Shown: positions 1 to 5,677 of the stretch, piece by piece
Numbering within the stretch: position 1 is the first letter of the stretch
Layout of the letters: each line of letters begins with the position of its first letter
Assembly (NCBI GenBank): GCA_021159425.1
Contig: JAGGRU010000059.1
Coordinates: 1 to 6,315, forward strand
DNA: 6,315 bases
Direction: 5' to 3'
Source of the DNA: Sulfurovum sp.
GTDB taxonomy: Bacteria > Campylobacterota > Campylobacteria > Campylobacterales > Sulfurovaceae
The notes under the pieces: generated by a model
Told to the model about the DNA's origin: nothing
Databases searched by the model: none
What the model saw: the letters and a program-made list of their open reading frames with translations, nothing else
Translations under genes and position numbers: made by a program

Positions 1-456
1 CCGGTTAATGATAAACCATTTGACGCACCGGCATTTTATACGATGGATTTTGATAAAAATACTACTTGTCTGGTAAGACACTTCAAAGTCTATAAAGACC
101 CCAAATGGGTAGCTAAGATCAAAATAAGATCTGGAAAAACGGTTTATTTTTCCAGTCCAAAATCGATGTTTGAATTTTATCACAGACCGGGAAAATGGTT
201 TGATGTAGGTGTCAAAAGTGAGAGAGATTTTTCTGAGATCGTTGTAACGGATTATGAAACCTTAAAACATATCAATGCTGAAAAAGCTTTTTTTGTGTAT
301 GGAAGCAGAGCGACTTCACCGGCAGGTGATGATCTGGTGCCTTTGGCAACAAAAGAGGCAGCCGAGAAGTTTTCCAAAGCAAATAACGGAAAAAGAATTT
401 TCAAGTTTGATGAAGTGCCGAATGCGTTGATCAATCTTTTGAATGGAAGGATTTAA
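1..456 (+). CDS. NosL-family protein lacking the CxxCGM motif (5'-truncated by window edge)
   Basis: The frame is open from base 1, so the first ATG (43) is probably internal and the true start lies upstream. The last 110 or so residues align well by eye with the NosL domain of the protein at 1882-2559: both share a V-x-D-Y-x-T-L block, a K-A-F-[FY]-V block, then an L-[VI]-P and an NGK...KFDE block near the end. NosL proteins are periplasmic Cu(I)-binding accessory factors of nitrous oxide reductase. Here the copper motif is altered: where the paralogue has CPVCGM, this protein reads CLVRHF (bases 67-84). It keeps the first Cys and loses the second Cys and the Met, while the flanking PKW is retained. 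The Pro-Met-Gly motif further on has become Pro-Ala-Gly. It may no longer bind copper, or it may use Cys plus His. The PAS gene follows after a single base, so the two are probably co-transcribed. The missing N-terminus hides any signal peptide. Confidence 0.85.
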   Translation, partial: PVNDKPFDAPAFYTMDFDKNTTCLVRHFKVYKDPKWVAKIKIRSGKTVYFSSPKSMFEFYHRPGKWFDVGVKSERDFSEIVVTDYETLKHINAEKAFFVYGSRATSPAGDDLVPLATKEAAEKFSKANNGKRIFKFDEVPNALINLLNGRI

Positions 457-457
457 A

Positions 458-982
458 ATGCAAAAACCAACACCAATAGATGAAGAGATAGTACTGGATC
501 CAAAAAGATATATAGTCTCTGAGACAGATGAAAAAGGGAAGATCACCTTTTGTAATGATTATTTTATGGAAGTTGCCGGCTATAGTAAAGAAGAATTGAT
601 CGGCAAACCACATAGTATTGTACGTCACCCGGATATGCCGAAGGTAGTCTTCAAACTTTTATGGGAAACGATCTCTCAGGGGTTAAATATTAATGCTGTG
701 GTGAAGAATCTTGCTAAAGATGGACGCTATTATTGGATATTTACTGAGTTTGAAATAAGAAGAGATACGGATACAGGAAAGATCATAGGGTATCATGCTG
801 CAAGAAAAAGCATTTCTAAACATGTGATCGAAATTATTGCTGATCTCTATGCCGAACTTTTAGAGATAGAAAAAAATGAGGGTATTGAAGCTTCAGAAAA
901 GTATCTTATTTCATTCTTGAAAGAGAAGGGTGACGATATAGAGTTTTCTAATATTATGGAAGAAATTCACAAGTTTTATTAG
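458..982 (+). CDS. Stand-alone Aer/CetB-type PAS sensor protein
   Basis: This is a 174-aa soluble protein with one PAS domain at about residues 18-120. It resembles the FAD-binding PAS domain of the E. coli aerotaxis receptor Aer: an FxND motif (N33), GY..EEL.GKPH, the hallmark VRHPDMP (residues 55-61), F65 and W69 in the next helix, then VKN (N84) and YYW (residues 91-93). N33, W69 and N84 sit where Aer has residues tied to FAD binding or signalling. One departure is NINA at 77-80, where Aer has a PWSG-type segment. A short helical tail (about 120-174) follows, with no transmembrane, HAMP, kinase or methyl-accepting domain. In Campylobacter, similar free PAS proteins (CetB, CetC) signal energy status through a separate membrane partner, CetA; no such partner is in view. 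I chose ATG 458 over the in-frame ATG at 443 because GAAGGA (445-450 region) is well placed before 458 and 443 lies inside the upstream gene. A redox or energy-sensing role is inferred. Confidence 0.85.
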   Translation: MQKPTPIDEEIVLDPKRYIVSETDEKGKITFCNDYFMEVAGYSKEELIGKPHSIVRHPDMPKVVFKLLWETISQGLNINAVVKNLAKDGRYYWIFTEFEIRRDTDTGKIIGYHAARKSISKHVIEIIADLYAELLEIEKNEGIEASEKYLISFLKEKGDDIEFSNIMEEIHKFY

Positions 983-985
983 AAA

Positions 986-1010
986 GTTAAATATTTAACA
1001 GTTAATTAAC
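986..1010. promoter_or_regulatory. Two adjacent perfect palindromes, candidate operator
   Basis: The 71-base gap before the gene at 1054 holds GTTAAATATTTAAC (986-999) and, one base later, GTTAATTAAC (1001-1010). Both are exact palindromes built from GTTAA/TTAAC half-sites. The first has the 5-4-5 layout typical of CRP/FNR-family sites. Its centre (992.5) lies about 40 bases before a start site predicted from the TATTAT at 1021-1026, a distance that would suit activation. AT-rich DNA gives such palindromes by chance fairly often, so the regulatory role is inference. Confidence 0.4.
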
Positions 1011-1017
1011 ACTAATA

Positions 1018-1026
1018 TATTATTAT
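1018..1026 (+). promoter_or_regulatory. Candidate -10 region for the gene at 1054
   Basis: Two overlapping TATTAT hexamers (1018-1023 and 1021-1026) each match TATAAT at five of six positions, and no clear -35 box is present. This is the only intergenic region of useful size before the secreted NosL-like gene. The surrounding DNA is nearly all A and T, so the exact position is uncertain. Confidence 0.3.
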
Positions 1027-1053
1027 TGGTTATCAAAAATATAAGGAAATAAA

Positions 1054-1749
1054 ATGAAAAAGATTTTACTAACACTTCTGGCACTCGGTACTTTAGCAAC
1101 ATTTGCACAAGCAGAGGAAGCTAAACCAAAGAAAATGACGAAAATGTTTCAATCGGTATCCAAAGGTGAAGCAACACTGCTTCAAGAGGGTAAAGCAAAA
1201 CCTTTTTGTCCAGAATGTGGGATGACATTGCCAATGTTCTACAAAACAAACCATGCAGCAACAGTAGATGGAAAAGTAAAACAGTATTGTTCTCTTCATT
1301 GTGTGGTTGAAGATACAAAAAAAGGGTCTAATCTTACAGACATTAAAGTAGTAGATGTAACAAGTCTTAAATTTATCGATGCCAATAAAGCTTCTTATGT
1401 AGTAGGATCTGCTAAAAAAGGTACAATGACCATGGTTAGTAAATATGCTTTTGCGAACAAAGCAGATGCAGAAGCGTTTGCTAAAGCAAATGGCGGTGAA
1501 GTAGTTGATTACAGTGGTGCATATAAAGCAGCAGAAAGTGATTTTGCCAAAGACAGCAAAATGGTTGCTAAAAAGCAAGCGATGATGGCTGAAAAAGGCA
1601 AAATGATGTATGGTAAAATGTGTCAGAAAACAGACAAGAAATTTGCTACTACAGCTGAAGCAAAAACATTTATCGTTGAAAATAAACTATGTAAAGATTT
1701 AAATTCTAAGCAGATGCAGGCAATAGGACTTTACTTAAAAAATAGATAA
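1054..1749 (+). CDS. Secreted NosL-like protein with C-terminal two-cysteine module
   Basis: A 231-aa protein with a clear signal peptide (KK, hydrophobic core, AQA cut site near residue 20) and no lipobox Cys, so it should be a free periplasmic protein. The NosL-like part (about 48-155) carries CPECGM (C52, C55, M57), H67, and YCSLHC (C79, H82, C83). This is the usual NosL order of a CxxCGM followed by a second metal-site block, which suggests Cu(I) binding. Residues 170-190 are rich in methionine (M170, 177, 178, 184, 185, 189), and this also fits copper handling. The last 50 residues (about 181-231) form a module with C190 and C213 that ends in A-I-G-L-Y-L. It resembles a small cytochrome c fold but has no CxxCH, so no c-type haem is expected. 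The same module lies at the N-terminus of the protein at 1882. The ATG is preceded by AAGGA (1043-1047) at good spacing. The role is inferred from NosL homology. Confidence 0.85.
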   Translation: MKKILLTLLALGTLATFAQAEEAKPKKMTKMFQSVSKGEATLLQEGKAKPFCPECGMTLPMFYKTNHAATVDGKVKQYCSLHCVVEDTKKGSNLTDIKVVDVTSLKFIDANKASYVVGSAKKGTMTMVSKYAFANKADAEAFAKANGGEVVDYSGAYKAAESDFAKDSKMVAKKQAMMAEKGKMMYGKMCQKTDKKFATTAEAKTFIVENKLCKDLNSKQMQAIGLYLKNR

Positions 1750-1851
1750 GAAGCTTCACTCTTTTACTCCATACTCCTGCATCTTGCAAACGGCAGAGCC
1801 GCCCCTTTGGGGTTGAGTGCAAGATTTGTCGCATGGAGTAAAAGAGCTTTC
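1750..1851. repeat. Branched palindromic element (possible dispersed repeat or structured RNA)
   Basis: The two outer arms, CTCTTTTACTCCAT (1759-1772) and ATGGAGTAAAAGAG (1833-1846), are exact reverse complements over 14 bases. Inside, ATCTTGCA (1781-1788) pairs with TGCAAGAT (1818-1825). Between these lie two small hairpins back to back: CGGC-AGA-GCCG (1791-1801) and CCCC-TTT-GGGG (1802-1812). GAAG at 1750-1753 and CTTTC at 1847-1851 may extend the base of the stem. The result is a long stem with an internal loop and a three-way junction. The inner part is more GC-rich than the surrounding genes. It begins directly after the stop codon of one gene and ends about 30 bases before the next start. 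There is no T-run after the stem, so it is not a classic terminator. A miniature mobile or REP-like repeat, or a structured RNA processing site, is possible. Confidence 0.6.
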
Positions 1852-1860
1852 TGGCATAAT
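1852..1860 (+). promoter_or_regulatory. Candidate extended -10 promoter before the operon
   Basis: TGG-CATAAT (1852-1860) matches an extended -10 element (TGn plus five of six bases of TATAAT). It lies directly after the branched element and about 20 bases before the ATG at 1882. No convincing -35 is visible. It could start transcription of the six-gene run independently of the gene at 1054, but the evidence is a short match only. Confidence 0.25.
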
Positions 1861-1881
1861 CACTTCAATAGGCTGCAATAT

Positions 1882-2559
1882 ATGACACGAATACTACTAA
1901 TATCTCTCTTTCTCACAGGATCACTTTTTGCGAATGAATTAAGTTTGGCAAAGATCGTTAAACTTTCAAACAAAGGTGAAAAAATAGTCAAGACTCTTTG
2001 TAACTCTAAAAAACTTCCTTCCGCCCAAGGGACGATCGAACAATTGATGGGAAAAATAAAAACTTCCCAAGCCTGTCCTTCTCTTTCTAGATCTAAGTTG
2101 GAAGCTGTTGCCTATTATGTGAGTAATGGCAGTATGAAGTTGGCGGGGAAACACATAGATGTCCCTGCTGATGCAAAATGCCCTGTATGTGGTATGTTTG
2201 TATCTAAGTATCCTAAATGGGCAGCTTTTATGCAGATCAATGGTGAAAAATACTATTTTGATGGCGTTAAAGATATGATGAAGTATTATATCTTTGATGG
2301 AGATTTCCCTTATGATCGGACACATATTTCTGAAATAACGGTGAGTGATTATTATACGCTCGAAGAGATCTCTGCCAAAGAAGCTTTTTATGTATTGGAC
2401 TCAGATATCTTTGGACCTATGGGTCGTGAACTCATACCGTTTAAGAGTGAAAAGAGTGCCAAAGCATTCATGGATGACCATAATGGTAAAGCTATGGTAA
2501 AATTTGATGAAATTACCGATAAAATGGTGATGGCATTAGACGGCATAGAACAGTTATAA
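1882..2559 (+). CDS. Secreted NosL-family protein with N-terminal two-cysteine module
   Basis: A 225-aa protein. Residues 1-17 are a signal peptide (cut site SLFA|NE), with no lipobox Cys. Residues about 22-83 form a helical module with C40 and C65 that ends in A-V-A-Y-Y-V; it matches the C-terminal module of the protein at 1054. Residues about 98-225 are a NosL domain with CPVCGM (C100, C103, M105), PKW, a YYFDG block, V-S-D-Y-Y-T-L, and G-P-M-G followed by L-I-P-F. NosL binds Cu(I) in the periplasm and delivers it to nitrous oxide reductase; the target here is unknown. I chose ATG 1882 because translation from an in-frame ATG at 1807 would run through the palindromic element and put 25 polar and aromatic residues before the signal peptide. 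The ribosome binding site is weak (ATAGGC near 1867-1872). The gene is the first of a close-packed run that continues to 6177. Confidence 0.87.
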   Translation: MTRILLISLFLTGSLFANELSLAKIVKLSNKGEKIVKTLCNSKKLPSAQGTIEQLMGKIKTSQACPSLSRSKLEAVAYYVSNGSMKLAGKHIDVPADAKCPVCGMFVSKYPKWAAFMQINGEKYYFDGVKDMMKYYIFDGDFPYDRTHISEITVSDYYTLEEISAKEAFYVLDSDIFGPMGRELIPFKSEKSAKAFMDDHNGKAMVKFDEITDKMVMALDGIEQL

Positions 2560-2570
2560 GTAGAAAGAAA

Positions 2571-2576
2571 AGAGGA
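2571..2576 (+). promoter_or_regulatory. Ribosome binding site that supports a TTG start at 2584
   Basis: AGAGGA lies seven bases before the TTG at 2584. The next 20 codons then give a normal hydrophobic membrane segment, which supports translation from this rare start codon. No in-frame ATG is near. Confidence 0.55.
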
Positions 2577-2583
2577 ATTAGTC

Positions 2584-2838
2584 TTGATCAAAGAATTTTC
2601 TATACTGGTATCAATCGTATTGTTATTGACAGGCTTTGTTTTTATCCACTATCTTACCCATAATGGTGTCTCCTCACAAAAGACCTTAAGCAGTATTAGC
2701 AAGATCACAGAAATTTCTTCTCCTTCACTATCTGTTGCTTACTATGAGCCAAGAGTTCTTTTTTATGAAAAGACTCTAAACCCTGCATATCCTCAAATGC
2801 AAGCAATGAATAAAATGGATCTTGTTTATGAACAATAA
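2584..2838 (+). CDS. Small single-span membrane protein of unknown function
   Basis: An 84-aa protein that I do not recognise. It starts with TTG, supported by AGAGGA seven bases upstream. Residues about 5-24 form one transmembrane segment or uncleaved signal anchor. The rest (25-84) is polar, probably periplasmic, and has no cysteine; it holds an aromatic and proline-containing stretch (YYEPRVLFYEK, then NPAYPQMQAMNKM). It lies 24 bases after the NosL gene, and its last codons overlap the start of the ABC permease gene. That coupling suggests a small accessory subunit of the transporter. The reading frame stays open across a region where the other frames contain stops, and the amino-acid mix looks normal, so it is probably real. 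Confidence 0.65.
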   Translation: MIKEFSILVSIVLLLTGFVFIHYLTHNGVSSQKTLSSISKITEISSPSLSVAYYEPRVLFYEKTLNPAYPQMQAMNKMDLVYEQ

Positions 2839-4006
2839 TGCTTTTCTACACTTTCTAACGCTACTGTTATTTAAACAAAAAGGTAAACATATCGGGGCAG
2901 TTCTGATCTCTGTGATCATCATTTTTCTCTTGAGTTCGGTACTTTTTATCTCTTCTTCGCTGCAAAGTATGCTTTTGGGTACATTGGAGAGTCAATCTGA
3001 TTTCACAGTCTCCAGAGTACAGGCAGGAAAGGCAATTAATACACCTTCTGCCTGGATGGATAAAGTATTGGAGATCAATGGTATTTCGCAAGTGGCACCA
3101 CGTATTTACGGTCGATACTTTTTTGCTCCCCGGGAAGAATCTTTTTTGCTGGTAGGTGTCGATCTCTTTGATGAACAAAGCTCTAAAGAGCTTCGATCCC
3201 TTGTAAAAGGTTTGGATCTGAAAAGTTTTTTATCTACGGACAGTATGCTTGTTGGTGAAGGGGTAAAGACATTTTTATCAGAACACTATTATAAAGAGTA
3301 TTTTTCATTTAAAACCCCCCAGGGAAGTTTCAAAAAAGTAAAAATACATCAAGCACTTCCCTCTGGGACCAATCTTATAGCGAATGATATGATCATTATG
3401 CCTATAGAGCTAGCCAGAGAAATATTTGGATTAGGTGAGGATGAAGTTACAGATATTACCTTTAATGTTCCCAATGATGCTGAATGGGATAACATTATAG
3501 GCAAGCTGCATCTCCTCTTTTATGATGTACGTGTGGTAGAAAAGAGAGAGATCGTAAAAGCATATGAGAACCTCTATAATTATAAAGGGGGGCTCTTTTT
3601 GATACTCTATCTTGTGGCTATGGTAACTTTTATGCTTATTCTCTATCAGCGTTACTCTATGGTTTACTCTACAGAGAGAAAAGAGATAGGTATACTTCGT
3701 GCAGTAGGCTGGAGTATCAAAGATATTTTGAAGTTAAAATTTTATGAAACGGCAGTGGTTGTACTTGTAAGTTTTGTGCTGGGTGTGATACTGGCATATC
3801 TGTATGTATTTATATGGGATGCACCACTTTTGAGTCAAATATTTTTAGGAGGTGCGAACTTGCCTAATCATGTTTCATTTGTACCGGTCCTGGAGTTTGG
3901 TTTATTGGGGTCTATTTTCCTTTTTTATGCCATTCCGTTTCTTGCAGCGGTACTCATTCCTGCATGGAAAATAGCAGTCACTCCGCCAAAAGAGGCGATG
4001 TTATGA
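2828..4006 (+). CDS. FtsX/MacB-type ABC transporter permease
   Basis: A 392-aa inner-membrane protein with the typical four-span layout of this family: TM1 at about 22-44, a large periplasmic domain (about 45-250), and three further spans at about 253-277, 307-330 and 355-378. The cytoplasmic loop after TM2 has the conserved ERKEIGILRAVGWS stretch (residues 283-296) of the FtsX domain, which contacts the ATPase. The C-terminus (IPAWKIAVTPPKEAML) is also typical. MacB, LolC/E and FtsX relatives do not move substrates through a channel across the membrane; they transmit ATP-driven movement to periplasmic partners or extract envelope substrates. I preferred ATG 2828 to the in-frame TTG at 2822; the gene overlaps the preceding small gene by 11 bases. 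The ATPase gene follows with an ATGA overlap. The permease is not of the NosY type used by the known copper-sulfur NosDFY complex. The substrate is unknown. Confidence 0.9.
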   Translation: MNNNAFLHFLTLLLFKQKGKHIGAVLISVIIIFLLSSVLFISSSLQSMLLGTLESQSDFTVSRVQAGKAINTPSAWMDKVLEINGISQVAPRIYGRYFFAPREESFLLVGVDLFDEQSSKELRSLVKGLDLKSFLSTDSMLVGEGVKTFLSEHYYKEYFSFKTPQGSFKKVKIHQALPSGTNLIANDMIIMPIELAREIFGLGEDEVTDITFNVPNDAEWDNIIGKLHLLFYDVRVVEKREIVKAYENLYNYKGGLFLILYLVAMVTFMLILYQRYSMVYSTERKEIGILRAVGWSIKDILKLKFYETAVVVLVSFVLGVILAYLYVFIWDAPLLSQIFLGGANLPNHVSFVPVLEFGLLGSIFLFYAIPFLAAVLIPAWKIAVTPPKEAML

Positions 4007-4698
4007 TAAGTGTAGAAAATGTGAGCAAGATATTTAACGAAGGGACTCCACAGGCTTTTGAAGCACTTAAGTCGATCGATCTTGAGCTTGCTAAAGGTGA
4101 AACAATGATCTTGATGGGGGTGAGTGGCAGTGGAAAGTCAACACTGTTATCACTTATAGCAGCACTAGATAAACCAAGTTCCGGGAAAATAGTAGTAGAG
4201 GGAGAACTCATCTCCAAGCTTCCTGACCTGCATGCTTCAGCCTATCGTGCAAAAAGTATAGGGTTTATCTTCCAGCATTTTAATCTTTTAGAGGCATTGT
4301 CTGTGGAAGAGAATGTGATTGCTCCGCTTATTAACTCCGGACTTGATATCAAAACGATCAAAGAGATGGCAGCAGAAAGTATGCAGAATGCAGCTATTTC
4401 GCATAAGGCATCACAGCAGGTCAAAGAACTCTCAGGTGGAGAGAAACAGCGTTGTGCTATTGCCAGAGCTTTGGTACATGAACCTAAACTCATCATTTGT
4501 GATGAACCTACAGCAAATCTTGACAGAGAAAATTCACTTAAATTCATAGAGATACTCCAGTCACTTCATCAGAGAGGAAAAACCATTATCGTCGCAACAC
4601 ATGACCCCCTTTTTGAGGCACTTACTTTTGTAGATAAGGTCGTGCATATGGAAGACGGAAATATTGTAGGGGCAGATTCCATATCTGCCCATAATTAG
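4003..4698 (+). CDS. LolD/MacB-type ABC transporter ATP-binding protein
   Basis: A 231-aa cytoplasmic ATPase with all the required motifs: Walker A GVSGSGKST (39-47), Q-loop FQHFN (Q91), signature LSGGEKQR (143-150), Walker B and catalytic Glu LIICDEP (E168), D-loop around NLD (172-174) and H-loop ATHD (H200). Size and sequence fit the LolD/MacB/FtsE group, which pairs with FtsX-type permeases such as the one just upstream. The start at ATG 4003 overlaps the permease stop codon (ATGA), with AAAGAGG (3989-3995) as ribosome binding site; the longer frame from 3964 lies inside the permease gene. The protein is expected to form a homodimer on the inner face of the membrane and to drive the permease. 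As only one permease gene is present, the permease is probably also a homodimer, as in MacB. Confidence 0.95.
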   Translation: MISVENVSKIFNEGTPQAFEALKSIDLELAKGETMILMGVSGSGKSTLLSLIAALDKPSSGKIVVEGELISKLPDLHASAYRAKSIGFIFQHFNLLEALSVEENVIAPLINSGLDIKTIKEMAAESMQNAAISHKASQQVKELSGGEKQRCAIARALVHEPKLIICDEPTANLDRENSLKFIEILQSLHQRGKTIIVATHDPLFEALTFVDKVVHMEDGNIVGADSISAHN

Positions 4699-4708
4699 GT
4701 AATTCACA

Positions 4709-5677
4709 GTGAATGAGATATTGTTAAGCAATGAAGTAATCGTTTATCTTCTTTCTGAGACTGTACTTTATTTTTTGCTCTTTATTGCTTTTCTTGCTAC
4801 GATCGGACTGTTAAAAAGGTGGAACTTCGATGCTTTTACTACAGAGCAGTTTGCATTGGAAAATCGTTCCTACCTTGTCATGACCATCATCTTTTTTGTG
4901 ATGATGCTAAAAGTTGTTTTGCTGCCTTACTTTGTCTACACCATAGATAATCTCTCTGATCTCATCCCAGGGGCAATGTGTGGAGCAGGGGTGGTCAAGG
5001 CAAATGAATATGGCAACCCTCTTCTAGCCCTTAAAATAATCATTCTCTTTTTAAGTGCTTTGTGGTTGAGTATGAACAGCATAGACCTCAAAGAAAAAAA
5101 CTATCCCTATTTGAAACTTAAATCATGGTTCTTTGTGCTGATCTTTTTTCTTTTGAGTACCGAGTATTTACTGGATATACTCTATTTTACACATATAGAA
5201 ACGACAAACCCCGTATCTTGCTGTTCAGTGATATTTGGTCAGACAGGGGGAGCCAACGGACTGCCTTTTGGTTTGGATATCCCTAAGCTCTTAATACTCT
5301 TTTATCTGCTTTTTGCTCTGGTAGTTTTAACGACTGTCTCTGAGCTTGCTGTAATGAGTATTATTGCAAGTTTATTGTTTGGGGTAATTGCTTATTATGC
5401 CGTAGTCTATTTTTTCGGTACCTATATTTATGAGTTACCGACACATCTTTGTCCTTTTTGTATGCTGCAAGATCACTATTTTTATGTAGGGTATCTCTTG
5501 TGGGGCTTACTGTTATTAGGTCTGTTTTTAAGTATAGATGCCGCAATAATGCAAAGTTTTTTCAAGCAGCCTGCAAAGAGTCTAAAGAGAATTTCGTTAC
5601 TATTATTGAGTTTGTTTGTCTTACTGTGTAGTGCTTATGTGGCTGTGTATTATTTAAAAAATGGAGTGTTGCTGTGA
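4709..5677 (+). CDS. Eight-span membrane protein with periplasmic cysteines, VKOR/DsbB-like
   Basis: A 322-aa protein with about eight transmembrane segments (roughly 11-33, 54-79, 104-124, 137-161, 191-210, 213-238, 255-280, 294-316). Basic residues cluster in the loops after TM1, TM3 and TM7, so these should be cytoplasmic. This puts C91, C171-C172 and C248/C251 all on the periplasmic side. The LCPFCMLQ motif (247-254) at the start of TM7 looks like the redox CxxC of VKOR and DsbB. The loop before TM5 (NPVSCCSVIFG, then GLPFG) resembles the cysteine loop of VKOR, where the order is loop cysteines, two spans, then CxxC. These enzymes pass electrons between periplasmic thiols and quinone. I see the pattern; the family assignment is inference, and metal binding is an alternative. 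It starts with GTG at 4709 (TAGGT eight bases upstream), 10 bases after the ATPase gene. The stop overlaps the next start (GTGA). Confidence 0.8.
   Translation: MNEILLSNEVIVYLLSETVLYFLLFIAFLATIGLLKRWNFDAFTTEQFALENRSYLVMTIIFFVMMLKVVLLPYFVYTIDNLSDLIPGAMCGAGVVKANEYGNPLLALKIIILFLSALWLSMNSIDLKEKNYPYLKLKSWFFVLIFFLLSTEYLLDILYFTHIETTNPVSCCSVIFGQTGGANGLPFGLDIPKLLILFYLLFALVVLTTVSELAVMSIIASLLFGVIAYYAVVYFFGTYIYELPTHLCPFCMLQDHYFYVGYLLWGLLLLGLFLSIDAAIMQSFFKQPAKSLKRISLLLLSLFVLLCSAYVAVYYLKNGVLL

Noticed and set aside
986..1010. A Campylobacter NssR box (TTAAC-N4-GTTAA)
   Set aside because: The TTAAC and GTTAA halves in that order are separated by one base here, not four. Only the inverse order, GTTAA-N4-TTAAC, has the right spacing.
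1093..1578. A 161-codon open frame on the minus strand
   Set aside because: It lies wholly opposite the secreted NosL-like gene, which has a signal peptide and family motifs. Its product is a Phe- and Cys-rich mixture with no recognisable domain, typical of the complement of Lys-rich coding DNA.
1594..1746. A haem-binding cytochrome c domain at the C-terminus of the protein at 1054
   Set aside because: The ending resembles cytochrome c, but no CxxCH motif is present, so covalent haem attachment is not expected.
1759..1846. The palindromic element as an integron attC site or a rho-independent terminator
   Set aside because: I do not see the GTTRRRY and RYYYAAC core sites of attC, and there is no T-run after the stem as a terminator would need.
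1807..1881. An upstream in-frame start (ATG 1807) for the NosL gene
   Set aside because: The added 25 residues come from the palindromic element and would displace a clear signal peptide that starts at 1882.
1966..2325. A 119-codon open frame on the minus strand
   Set aside because: It is antisense to the NosL gene at 1882 and shows no motif, no good ribosome binding site and no sensible composition.
2838..2840. ATG at 2838 as the start of the permease gene
   Set aside because: It is out of frame with the permease; the in-frame ATG is at 2828.
4319..4549. A 76-codon open frame on the plus strand inside the ATPase gene
   Set aside because: It overlaps the signature and Walker B region of a complete ABC ATPase in another frame and has no features of its own.
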